Below, in pieces: positions 54,785 to 62,670 of a DNA stretch of 64,000 nucleotides; position 1 is the first letter of the stretch, and each line of letters begins with the position of its first letter. The DNA is taken from contig QWHC01000007.1 of NCBI GenBank assembly GCA_021404685.1, positions 1-64,000 on the forward strand, written 5' to 3'. The translations under genes were made by a program, and so were the position numbers. The notes under the pieces were generated by a model. The model was not told the origin of the DNA, made no database searches, and saw nothing but the letters and a program-made list of their open reading frames with translations. The DNA is from Chloroflexi bacterium CFX4 (lineage in GTDB: Bacteria; Chloroflexota; Anaerolineae; Aggregatilineales; UBA2796).

Positions 54785-54892
54785 ATGGATTTTGGTTTAA
54801 TTGCTGTGATCGTCAGCGTGATCGTCGTTGTTGCTGCCGGCGTCACCGTCAGCCTGACCGTTATTAATGCGTTGCGAGGGCAAGACGAATGA
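54785..54892 (+). CDS. 35-residue single-helix membrane peptide
   Basis: ATG at 54785 to TGA at 54892. The peptide begins MDFGLIAV, has a hydrophobic helix of about 24 residues (4-27) and ends INALRGQDE, with the basic and acidic end outside the helix. AAAGGAG lies upstream at a somewhat long spacing. Its stop overlaps the start of the fumarase-beta-like gene by four bases (ATGA), so the two are coupled. It resembles small anchoring subunits of membrane enzyme complexes. The real-gene evidence is the helix, the ribosome-binding site and the overlap. Confidence 0.65.
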   Translation: MDFGLIAVIVSVIVVVAAGVTVSLTVINALRGQDE

Positions 54893-55599
54893 GCAGCGCC
54901 CTTGAAAAACTTCGCCGCCACGATTTCACCACGCCTATCCGTGCCGAAGATACGGCAAAGCTGGAGATGGGCGATGTGGTCTACCTCAGCGGTACGTTGT
55001 TCACCGGACGCGAGGGCTTCTACCGACGCCTGCTGGATGAAGGGCAACCCTTGCCGCACGGCGTGGATATTTCGCAGGTGAACGTCAACTTCCATTCCTC
55101 GCCGGCGGTCGAAGAAATCCGCCCACCCTCTGCCGATGGCAGCGATAGTGGTGAGTACCGCATCAGTGCTACCACCGGCACTGCCTCTTTCCGCTTTGCC
55201 AAGTGGATGCCGCGTTTGCTTGGCGAGTTTGGCGTGAAGTGCGTCATCGGCAAGAGCGGCTTGTCATCCGAGATTTACAAGGCGCATTTCGTGCCGAACG
55301 GCGCCACCTACCTGCTGCTGATGGGCTATGGGCTAGGGGCGATGTATGGGCAGGCGATTCAGCGCGTGCGGCAGGTCGTGTGGCGCGAAGAACTCGGCTT
55401 GGCACAGGCGATGTGGGTGCTGGATATTCAAAATTTCGGTCCGCTGATTGTGGACTGCGACCGTGAAGGCAACTCGCTCTTTGAAAAGTTGAACAAGCAA
55501 GTAGACGAGCGCCTCGCGGCTGCCTATGAAGGCTTGCCCGAACTGACCCTAAAGCGCTTTGGCGAGATCACGCGCTACGAAGACGAAGTGTTGAGCTAA
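54889..55599 (+). CDS. Fumarase class I beta-subunit-like protein
   Basis: 236 residues with the outline of the C-terminal (beta) domain of class I fumarases and tartrate dehydratases. KLEMGDVVYLSGTLFTGREGFYRRL opens as in the family. IGKSGLS near 120-126 and EELGLAQAMWVLDIQNFGPLIVDCDREGNSLFE in outline close it. The usual substrate loop GPTTSxRM is replaced by ATTGTASFRF, so activity is uncertain. The alpha subunit, which carries the 4Fe-4S cluster in two-subunit enzymes, is not adjacent or elsewhere in the window. The gene is coupled to a small membrane peptide. Possibly a divergent hydratase or a membrane-linked version. Confidence 0.85.
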   Translation: MSSALEKLRRHDFTTPIRAEDTAKLEMGDVVYLSGTLFTGREGFYRRLLDEGQPLPHGVDISQVNVNFHSSPAVEEIRPPSADGSDSGEYRISATTGTASFRFAKWMPRLLGEFGVKCVIGKSGLSSEIYKAHFVPNGATYLLLMGYGLGAMYGQAIQRVRQVVWREELGLAQAMWVLDIQNFGPLIVDCDREGNSLFEKLNKQVDERLAAAYEGLPELTLKRFGEITRYEDEVLS

Positions 55600-55635
55600 T
55601 CCCAATATCTGACAGGCACAAGGACGAGGTGTGGT

Positions 55636-56421
55636 TTGGCAACAAACGACTTTTTGCAAGCACTCAACGAAGCAATCCGCCTTGTGCAGCAAGGCAGCCC
55701 CGCCGAAGCACGCCCAATCCTGCGCGAACTCAGCCGCAGCCATCCTGATCAAGAGGCGGTCTGGTTGTGGTTGGCAACCGCCGCCGAGACGGACTCCGAA
55801 CGCATTGAGGCACTTCGCCGTGTGATGGCGATCAATCCACGCAACACAAAAGCGCGTGTGGCGCTGGAAAAGCTGACGGGCGTTGCCTTACCGCCGCCGC
55901 GTCCCACCCTCGATCTCTCTCAGGTGAAGCTGCCACAGGTTGATCTCTCGCAAGTTAAATTGCCGTCTATCCGTATTCCCGCCAAGTTTTGGGAAGTGCT
56001 GCAAACGTTTGTTATCATTGTGCTGATGGGCGCTGCCGCCTTTGTGATCGTCTTTTTAGCAGGCTCAGTGATTGTGCCAGCCCTCACGCCGCCATCTGCC
56101 ACGCCAACTGCCACATTCACACGGACTCCGCGCCCGACGGTGCCAAGCCCAACGCCCATTGCCACCTTCACACTGCCGCCGACATGGACTGCCGCACCAA
56201 CCGATACGCCGCGCCCTGCCAACACCTTACGCCCAACGCAAACGCCGCGCCCAACACTGACCCGTGTGCCATCGCGCACGCCCTCGCCTACCTTTACGCG
56301 CCCGCCTACGGAAACGCCGACTCCCAGCGAGACGCCGCCGCCAAGCGCCACACCGCTGCCAAGCAATACGCCTGTGCCGAGCCTGACGCCGCTGCCAAGC
56401 GCCACACCCGCGCCGCTTTAG
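55636..56421 (+). CDS. TPR-like protein with membrane helix and Pro/Thr-rich tail
   Basis: 261 residues. The start is TTG at 55636 with GAGGT nearby. Residues 1-85 are a helical TPR-like domain (ALNEAIRLVQQGSPAEARPILREL, PDQEAVWLWLATAAETDSERIEALRRVMAINPRN in outline). A repeated LDLSQVKLPQV segment follows, then a membrane helix (about 120-145). The last 110 residues are Pro/Thr/Ser repeats, which resemble an extracellular glycosylated stalk. Thus TPR faces the cytoplasm and the stalk faces out. Similar stalks occur in the LCP protein. Function unknown. Confidence 0.8.
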   Translation: MATNDFLQALNEAIRLVQQGSPAEARPILRELSRSHPDQEAVWLWLATAAETDSERIEALRRVMAINPRNTKARVALEKLTGVALPPPRPTLDLSQVKLPQVDLSQVKLPSIRIPAKFWEVLQTFVIIVLMGAAAFVIVFLAGSVIVPALTPPSATPTATFTRTPRPTVPSPTPIATFTLPPTWTAAPTDTPRPANTLRPTQTPRPTLTRVPSRTPSPTFTRPPTETPTPSETPPPSATPLPSNTPVPSLTPLPSATPAPL

Positions 56422-56434
56422 CGCGTGGTTGTGC

Positions 56435-56440
56435 TATAAT
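56435..56440 (+). promoter_or_regulatory. Extended -10 box directly upstream of the FemAB-like gene
   Basis: TGCTATAAT forms an extended -10 (TGnTATAAT) just before the ATG at 56449. The start site is expected near 56447, which leaves an almost leaderless message with no ribosome-binding site. Confidence 0.5.
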
Positions 56441-56448
56441 GGCAGCCT

Positions 56449-57486
56449 ATGCCTTACGACATACACACACCGACTGCCTCCGCGTGGGATGCCTTTGTGC
56501 GCGCTCACGCAGATGCTCACATTTTGCAGCTTTCAGCGTGGGGAACGCACCAGAGCCGTTTTGGTTGGCAAGTGCAGCGCTTTGCCATCGCCAATGCGAA
56601 AGGGCAAATTGTGGCAGGCGCCCAAGTCCTGCTGCGCCGTTTGCCGCTGCGCTTGGGCAGGCGCGCCTATTTGCCCGCCGCGCCCTTATTCAGCACCGAT
56701 GAGGCTGCCAATGATCTGCTTTGGCGTGCGCTGCGTCGCTGTGGTGCAGCGTTCCTCAAGGTTGAACCGTGCGATTGGTACCGCCCGCGCCCTGATCTGC
56801 CCGAACGGCTAACCCGTGCCGGGCTGCGCCTTTCGCCCGAAACAATCCAGCAGCCGCGCACCATCGTGCTAGACCTCAGCGGCACAGAGGACGACATCCT
56901 AAGGCGCATGAATCAATCTACCCGCTATAAGTGCCGCTTGGGACAGAAAAAAGAGGTGGCAGTGCGGCTTGGGACGGCAGCGGATGCCGCCCACTTCGGC
57001 GCGCTGATGCAAGTGACCGCCGAACGCGACTCGTTTTATGCGCGTCCGCCTGCCTACTATCAGAGCGTTTATGAGGCATTCGCACCCAGTGGTGAGGTTG
57101 CCCTGTTGATCGCCTCACATGCAGGGCAGGATTTGGCGGCGGTGATGGTCTTTCGCTGCGGCGAGACTGCCTACTACCTGTATGGCGCGTCTTCCAACGC
57201 CGAACGCAACCGAATGCCGACCTACATCGTGCAGTGGGAGGCGATCCGTTGGGCAAAGGCAGCGGGCGCGCTGCGCTACGATTTGTGGGGTGTGCCGGAT
57301 GTTGACGAGGCGACGCTTGAGGCAAACTTCGAGGAGCGCGATGATGGCTTGTGGGGCGTTTATAAGTTCAAGCGCGGCTTTGGCGGTGCGCTGCGCCGCA
57401 GCGTGGGCGCTTGGGATTTGGTGAACAACGGCGCCCTGTACGCGCTCTACCTGTGGTATGTGCGGCGGCAAGGCGGTGTGGCATGA
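56449..57486 (+). CDS. FemAB/FemX-like GNAT acyltransferase 1
   Basis: A 345-residue double-GNAT protein like peptidoglycan bridge-forming enzymes, which add amino acids from aminoacyl-tRNA to lipid II. Visible sequences are HILQLSAWGTHQSRFGW, RRMNQSTRYKCRLGQKKEVAV near 160-180, FYARPPAYYQSVYEAFAP and the C-terminal LRYDLWGVPDVDEATLEANFEERDDGLWGVYKFKRGFGG in outline. The last segment (WGVYKFKRGFGG) is typical of the family. Its stop overlaps the next gene by four bases. Together with its twin it may build cross-bridges or modify other surface polymers. Confidence 0.9.
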   Translation: MPYDIHTPTASAWDAFVRAHADAHILQLSAWGTHQSRFGWQVQRFAIANAKGQIVAGAQVLLRRLPLRLGRRAYLPAAPLFSTDEAANDLLWRALRRCGAAFLKVEPCDWYRPRPDLPERLTRAGLRLSPETIQQPRTIVLDLSGTEDDILRRMNQSTRYKCRLGQKKEVAVRLGTAADAAHFGALMQVTAERDSFYARPPAYYQSVYEAFAPSGEVALLIASHAGQDLAAVMVFRCGETAYYLYGASSNAERNRMPTYIVQWEAIRWAKAAGALRYDLWGVPDVDEATLEANFEERDDGLWGVYKFKRGFGGALRRSVGAWDLVNNGALYALYLWYVRRQGGVA

Positions 57487-58577
57487 GCGGCTATACATTC
57501 GCGCCCTTCAACGGCACGGATGCAGCGTGGGACGCTCTGATTCGCGCTTTGCCGTGCGCGCACCCGTTGCAAACTTCGGTGTGGGGCAGCTTTAAGCAGC
57601 GCAGCACCGGCTGGCAGCCTGAAAAGTTCATCTGGCGGGATGATTCGGGTGCGGTGGGCGCGGCGGCACTGCTGCTCACACGGCGCGTCGGCTTTTTGCG
57701 CGTGCTGTATATGCCGAAAGCGCCAATGCTCAACTACGCTGATTCCGCGTTATTGGCACAAGTGCTGGACGATCTGGCACGCTTGGCGCGGCGGCGTTTT
57801 GCCGTCCAACTCAAGATTGATCCTGATGTGGTGCAACACACAGGCGAGCCAAACACGCCTGATTGGCAAACCGATCCGCTGGGTGCAGTGGTGGTCGCAA
57901 CTTTGCAAAGGCGCGGCTGGCGCTTTTCGGCGGAGCAGGTGCAGTTCAAGAACACGGTGCTGCTCGACCTAACACGCTCAGAGGATGCGCTGCTTGCCGC
58001 CATGACGCAGAGCAAGCGCCGCAAGGTGCGCTATGGCGTGCGGCACGGTGTGACGATCCGCACGGCAGGGCTGGCTGACCTGCCCGCGATGGTTGCGCTC
58101 TACGTGGAGACGGGCAAGCGCAACGCCTTTACCACGCGCCCTGCCGCCTATTATCTTGACGAATGGCGGACGCTGCTTGAGGCAGGCTTAGCGCATGCGC
58201 TCATTGCAGAGGTGAATGGGCAAATGGTAGCGCATGTGGTGCTGCTTGCCTTTGGGCAGAAGTGCCTCTACTTTAGCGGCGCTTCCACCTCTGATAACGA
58301 ACTGCGAAAGCTGATGGCGGCAGATGCCTTGCAGTGGGAAGCGATGCTGTGGGCAAAGGCGAACGGCTTCACCGTCTATGATATGTGGGGCGCACCAACG
58401 CACTTTGAGGAATCTGACCCGCTGTGGGGTGTGTGGCTCTTTAAGCGCGATTATGGCGGCGTGCTGACGTGGTACATCGGCGCATGGGACTATGCGCCTT
58501 TCACGCCGCTGTACTGGCTCTACACGCAGGCGATGCCGCGCTTACGGGCATGGTTGCGCCGCAAGCGCCCGCGTTGA
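57483..58577 (+). CDS. FemAB/FemX-like GNAT acyltransferase 2
   Basis: A 364-residue tandem paralogue of the preceding protein. The ATG at 57483 overlaps the previous stop; a longer frame upstream has no support. HPLQTSVWGSFKQRSTGW, AMTQSKRRKVRYGVRHGVTI, RNAFTTRPAAYYLDEW, FTVYDMWGAPTHFEESDPLWGVW and LFKRDYGGVL repeat the sister's landmarks. The order and spacing match, so this is an old duplication with subfunction. FemA/FemB-type pairs add successive residues to a bridge; that is inference here. Confidence 0.9.
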   Translation: MSGYTFAPFNGTDAAWDALIRALPCAHPLQTSVWGSFKQRSTGWQPEKFIWRDDSGAVGAAALLLTRRVGFLRVLYMPKAPMLNYADSALLAQVLDDLARLARRRFAVQLKIDPDVVQHTGEPNTPDWQTDPLGAVVVATLQRRGWRFSAEQVQFKNTVLLDLTRSEDALLAAMTQSKRRKVRYGVRHGVTIRTAGLADLPAMVALYVETGKRNAFTTRPAAYYLDEWRTLLEAGLAHALIAEVNGQMVAHVVLLAFGQKCLYFSGASTSDNELRKLMAADALQWEAMLWAKANGFTVYDMWGAPTHFEESDPLWGVWLFKRDYGGVLTWYIGAWDYAPFTPLYWLYTQAMPRLRAWLRRKRPR

Positions 58578-58720
58578 GCGCGCCACCGGTAGAGATATAA
58601 AACAAAATATTGACCTGCTTTCAACCGCGCTATGCTTTACATTAAATAGCCAAGTGTGATAGGCTACTTCTGATGCTGATACTTGGGTAAACAGCATCTA
58701 CCTCTTAAGGAGACAGTCTT

Positions 58721-59056
58721 ATGGATGCTTTACCGTTAATTCTCATGGTCGCAATCCTTATTGTCGTCGTTGGAAGCCTGTGGCGTATTTTTGATAAAGC
58801 AGGCAGAGCCGGTGTTCTCTCGATCATTCCCATCGTCAACACAATCGTCTTGCTTGGGATTGCAGGGAAACCGTGGTGGTGGTTTATTCTGTTGTTGATT
58901 CCCGTCGTCAACTTTATTGTGTTGATCGTTGTGATGTTCAGCTTGGCAAAGGCATTTGGTCAATCAGATAGCTTTGGCTGCCTGTTGCTGCTGTTCCCGT
59001 TCATCTTCTTCCCTATTCTCGGCTGGGGATCGGCGCGTTATCAAGGCGCGCCATAA
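58721..59056 (+). CDS. DUF5684-like membrane protein
   Basis: 111 residues with four hydrophobic helices (about 5-20, 27-47, 52-73 and 82-105). The sequence IFDKAGRAGVLSIIPIVNTIVLLGIAGKPWWWFILLLIPVVNFIVL in outline, followed by AKAFGQSDSFG, fits the DUF5684 group that often sits near signal peptidase. AAGGAGA precedes the ATG by 11 bases. No signal-peptidase gene is present. Function unknown. Confidence 0.85.
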   Translation: MDALPLILMVAILIVVVGSLWRIFDKAGRAGVLSIIPIVNTIVLLGIAGKPWWWFILLLIPVVNFIVLIVVMFSLAKAFGQSDSFGCLLLLFPFIFFPILGWGSARYQGAP

Positions 59057-59070
59057 GGATAGCACGGCTC

Positions 59071-59099
59071 AAAAGGCGATTCCGACGGAGTCGCCTTTT
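59071..59099 (+). terminator. Strong intrinsic terminator
   Basis: AAAAGGCGA pairs with TCGCCTTTT, followed by further T. A textbook terminator 14 bp after the DUF5684-like gene. Confidence 0.9.
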
Positions 59100-59262
59100 T
59101 ATTTACCATCTCTATGTGGCAGGCTTTCAGGCGCACAGCCCGCTTATGAGCTGGACTGCAAGGCTGCTGAGTTGCTGCACTCTAAACTGATCATCCGCAA
59201 GAGCAGCACACCGCGCTCTGTGTGAGTCTACAGGGCAGCCAACTGACTGCCCTGTGTGTTTC

Positions 59263-61866
59263 TCAGCGGACGCTGATCGGTTCAGCGTGGAAGATCAAAC
59301 GCTCACCATCATCGGCTATATCTGCGATGATTGTTGCGTTCTCCTGAAGGGCGCCTTCCAAGAGTGCCACTGCCAACGGGTCTTGCAGATAGCGCTGGAT
59401 GGCACGCTTGAGCGGACGTGCGCCAAAGACAGGATCATAGCCGCGCTCAGCGAGGAAGGCACGTGCTTCAGGCGTCAGGGTTAGCGTGATTTGGCGGCGC
59501 GCCAACAAATTCTGCAAGCGTTGGAGCTGGATGCTCACAATCTGCTCGATGTGGCTGCGATCAAGGCTGTGGAAGATGATAATCTCATCCAAGCGATTCA
59601 GGAACTCCGGGCGGAAGTGCCGATCCAGTGCTTGTAGCACTGCCTCATGCACGCGCTTCACGTCTGCTTCGCTGCCGGCTGCCTTGATCAGATCACTGCC
59701 AATATTGCTGGTCAGGATGACAACCGTGTTGGTAAAGTTGACAGTTCGCCCTTGCCCATCGGTTAGCCGTCCTTCATCAAAGACCTGTAAGAAGACGTTA
59801 AAGACTTCAGGATGCGCCTTTTCGATCTCATCGAACAGCACCACACTATATGGGCGGCGGCGCACTGCCTCAGTCAACTGACCGCCTTCCTCATAGCCGA
59901 CATAGCCGGGCGGCGCACCGATCAAGCGTGCCACGCTGTGCCGTTCGCCATACTCGCTCATGTCAATACGCACCATCGCGCTTTCGTCATCAAACAGGAA
60001 TTCCGCCAGCGAGCGCGCCATTTCCGTCTTGCCGACGCCCGTCGGTCCTAAGAACAGGAATGTGCCAATCGGACGGTTCGGGTCTTGCAAGCCGGCACGG
60101 CTGCGGCGCACTGCTGATGCCACGGCTCGCACTGCCTCATCCTGACCGACGACGCGCTCATGCAAGCGCGTTTCCATATGCAACAGTTTCTCCACTTCAC
60201 CTTCCAGCAGGCGCGAGACAGGTACACTCGTCCAGCGGCTGACCACTGCGGCAATTTCGTCGGCGTCCACTTCTTCTTTGAGCATAGCGCCTTCCTGATG
60301 CATTTGCGCCAGCTCTGCTTCCGTCTCGCGCAGTTGGCGCTCTAGATCAGGCAGGCTGCCGTAGCGAATGCGCGCTGCTAATTCAAGGTTGCTTTGGCGT
60401 TCGGCGCGTTCCAGTTGCAGGCGTGTGCTATCAATCTCCGCCTTGACGGAACGAATGCGCTCGATGACTGCCCGTTCCTTCTGCCAACGTGCTGTAAGCG
60501 CGTTCAGTGTTTCGCGCAGGTTGGCAAGTTCCTGCTCCAGATCGGCAAGGCGCTGTTTCGAGGCTTTGTCGCGCTCCTTTTTGAGCGCCTCGCGCTCGAT
60601 CTCTAACTGCATAATCTGCCGCTCAACACGCTCCAAAGCGACGGGACGGCTATCAATTTCCATCTTCAGGTTGGCAGCCGCTTCATCAATCAGATCAATT
60701 GCCTTATCAGGTAGTTGCCGATCAGGAATATAGCGCTGGCTGAGCGCCGCGGCGGCGATCACAGCACTATCCTGAATACGGACGCCGTGATGTACTTCGT
60801 AGCGTTCTTTCAAACCGCGCAAAATGCTGATTGTGTCCTCAACGCTTGGCTCCTCCACAAAAACAGGCTGGAAGCGCCGTTCAAGGGCGGCATCCTTTTC
60901 AATGTGCTTGCGATATTCGTCAAGCGTGGTTGCACCGACCATGTGTAGTTCGCCACGCGCAAGCATCGGCTTGAGCAAGTTGCCAGCATCCATTGCGCCT
61001 TCGGCAGCACCTGCACCAACAATTGTGTGCAGTTCGTCCACGAACAGGATGATCTGTCCGTTGCTATCGGCAATTTCCTTCAAAACTGCCTTCAGGCGCT
61101 CCTCAAATTCGCCGCGATATTTGGCGCCTGCCACCAGTCCGCCCAAATCAAGCGCCACCAAGCGCTTATTTTTCAAGCCTTCTGGCACATCACTGTTGGT
61201 GATGCGCTGCGCCAGACCTTCTACGATGGCAGTTTTGCCAACGCCTGCCTCGCCAATCAGCACAGGATTATTTTTGGTGCGGCGGCTGAGAATGTGCATG
61301 ACGCGCCGAATCTCCTCATCGCGCCCAATAACAGGATCGAGTTTGCCCTGCCGCGCCAACGCGGTTAGATCGCGCCCATATTTCTCTAACGCCTGAAAAG
61401 TGCTTTCAGGATCGGCACTGGTAACGCGCTGACTACCGCGAATGCTGGTCAGGGCTTGCAACACTGCCTGCTCAGTGATGCCGTGCTTGTTCAGCAGCTC
61501 CGCTACCTGCGCGCCTTCCAATAACGCTAAGAGCAAATGCTCCGTGCTGATGTAATCATCCTTCATGCGTTGGGCAGTGCGCTCAGCCCGATTCAGCACC
61601 TCGACAGCAGGGCGGCTCAAGCCGATCTGCCCTGCCTCATTCCCCAGCCGCGGCTGCCCACGCAAAAGCGATTGTGCGCCATCCAAGAGCGCTGAAGATT
61701 GCCCGTTGATCTTGGCGATCAGTTCTGGCACCACACCATCTTTTTGTGTCAGCAAGCTAACGAGGATATGGATCGGCTCGATAGCAGGATTTTTGTGTTC
61801 AGTCGCAAGGCTCTGCGCTTTGAGCAGTGCCTCTTGCGCTTTATGTGTGTAACGACTCAAGTCCAT
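59263..61866 (-). CDS. clpB: ClpB disaggregase chaperone
   Basis: An 867-residue Hsp100 protein. The N-terminal Clp repeats occupy about 1-150. NBD1 has Walker [10 protein letters not shown] near 204 and the arginine-finger region. The coiled-coil middle domain (about 405-530) is present, which separates ClpB from ClpA. NBD2 has GPTGVGKTE near 603, Walker [13 protein letters not shown] and pore-loop GYVGYEEGG. With DnaK it dissolves protein aggregates in an ATP-dependent way. Its 5' region is AT-rich, with a possible promoter at 61893-61922. An AGAGAGG site precedes the ATG. No clear CIRCE or HAIR element was found. Confidence 0.98.
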   Translation of the reverse strand: MDLSRYTHKAQEALLKAQSLATEHKNPAIEPIHILVSLLTQKDGVVPELIAKINGQSSALLDGAQSLLRGQPRLGNEAGQIGLSRPAVEVLNRAERTAQRMKDDYISTEHLLLALLEGAQVAELLNKHGITEQAVLQALTSIRGSQRVTSADPESTFQALEKYGRDLTALARQGKLDPVIGRDEEIRRVMHILSRRTKNNPVLIGEAGVGKTAIVEGLAQRITNSDVPEGLKNKRLVALDLGGLVAGAKYRGEFEERLKAVLKEIADSNGQIILFVDELHTIVGAGAAEGAMDAGNLLKPMLARGELHMVGATTLDEYRKHIEKDAALERRFQPVFVEEPSVEDTISILRGLKERYEVHHGVRIQDSAVIAAAALSQRYIPDRQLPDKAIDLIDEAAANLKMEIDSRPVALERVERQIMQLEIEREALKKERDKASKQRLADLEQELANLRETLNALTARWQKERAVIERIRSVKAEIDSTRLQLERAERQSNLELAARIRYGSLPDLERQLRETEAELAQMHQEGAMLKEEVDADEIAAVVSRWTSVPVSRLLEGEVEKLLHMETRLHERVVGQDEAVRAVASAVRRSRAGLQDPNRPIGTFLFLGPTGVGKTEMARSLAEFLFDDESAMVRIDMSEYGERHSVARLIGAPPGYVGYEEGGQLTEAVRRRPYSVVLFDEIEKAHPEVFNVFLQVFDEGRLTDGQGRTVNFTNTVVILTSNIGSDLIKAAGSEADVKRVHEAVLQALDRHFRPEFLNRLDEIIIFHSLDRSHIEQIVSIQLQRLQNLLARRQITLTLTPEARAFLAERGYDPVFGARPLKRAIQRYLQDPLAVALLEGALQENATIIADIADDGERLIFHAEPISVR

Positions 61867-61892
61867 AGTTACAATACCTCTCTAGCAAAAGC

Positions 61893-61922
61893 CTAGCACA
61901 TTAACCATTTGATCTGCGTCAA
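61893..61922 (-). promoter_or_regulatory. Candidate clpB promoter
   Basis: On the minus strand TTGACG (61917-61922), an 18-bp spacer and TGCTAG (61893-61898). The -10 is weak. Confidence 0.35.
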
Positions 61923-62023
61923 CAATGCGTAAGCGGCTCGTAAATATCAGCAATATCGGCACGGGCTGCGCTTTGTGGTATGATCTGCCTGGTGGGATGA
62001 TGGGCAAAACACGCTGAGGCAGC

Positions 62024-62647
62024 ATGTGGTTAATTGATGGGCATAATCTGATCGGGCAACTGCAAGACCTCTCGCTAGACGATCCGCACGACGAGGCGAA
62101 GATCACCATGGCGATCAAGCGCTATTGTATGCGCGCCAACTGCAAGGCAACCGTCATCTTTGATAACGGCTTGCCCGGCGGCTTCTCCAAAGAGCTTTCC
62201 AACAGCAGCGTCAGCGTCTATTTTGCGCCGCCGCGCACCAAAGCCGATCACATCCTAATGCAGCGCGCCAAAGAGATGCACCGCCTGCCCAATTTTGTGC
62301 TGGTCACCTCTGATCGGCAGATTGTGCGCTTGGCATACGCCTACGGCATTGAGACCATGCCCAGCGAAGAATTTGCGCTGTTGCTTGGCTTCCGTCCCGT
62401 CGAACTGCCGCCTGAAGCGCCCGATAAACCTCGCATGGTCAAGATCATCTACGAAAAAGACCCGAACCCAAACGTCACACCGCAAGAGATCGCCTTTTGG
62501 TTGCCCATCTTCAAACACCGTTTGCAGCAGGCACGCGCTGCTAAAGCCGCCGCCGAACAGGCTGAACGTGAGAAAATCCGTGCGGCGCGCCTTGCCCGTA
62601 AGCAGGCTGCCGAAGAAGAGCGCCTGCGGAAGAAGAAACGTCTCTAA
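62024..62647 (+). CDS. NYN-domain (YacP/Rae1-like) ribonuclease-like protein
   Basis: 207 residues. The PIN-like NYN domain is residues 1-130: MWLIDGHNLIGQL holds the first Asp and the Asn, TVIFDNGLPGG the second acidic strand, KADHILMQRAKEM the third, and LVTSDRQIVRLAYAYG the fourth. These acidic residues bind Mg2+ in RNA-cleaving members such as Rae1 of Bacillus. The C-terminal 60 residues are a Lys/Arg/Glu helix that probably binds RNA or ribosomes. GAGG precedes the ATG. It may be cotranscribed with the exported protease that starts 23 bp downstream. Confidence 0.9.
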   Translation: MWLIDGHNLIGQLQDLSLDDPHDEAKITMAIKRYCMRANCKATVIFDNGLPGGFSKELSNSSVSVYFAPPRTKADHILMQRAKEMHRLPNFVLVTSDRQIVRLAYAYGIETMPSEEFALLLGFRPVELPPEAPDKPRMVKIIYEKDPNPNVTPQEIAFWLPIFKHRLQQARAAKAAAEQAEREKIRAARLARKQAAEEERLRKKKRL

Positions 62648-62670
62648 GGTCATTTTTTTGGAGAAGCTCT

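Noticed and set aside
56060..56420. Repetitive plus-strand sequence resembling a repeat array
   Set aside because: It encodes Pro/Thr-rich repeats of the stalk protein in frame; no CRISPR-type equal spacing is present.
61845..61885. CTTGAGT near the clpB start as a possible HspR (HAIR) site
   Set aside because: Only one half-site is present, inside codons 2-5; no matching inverted half follows.
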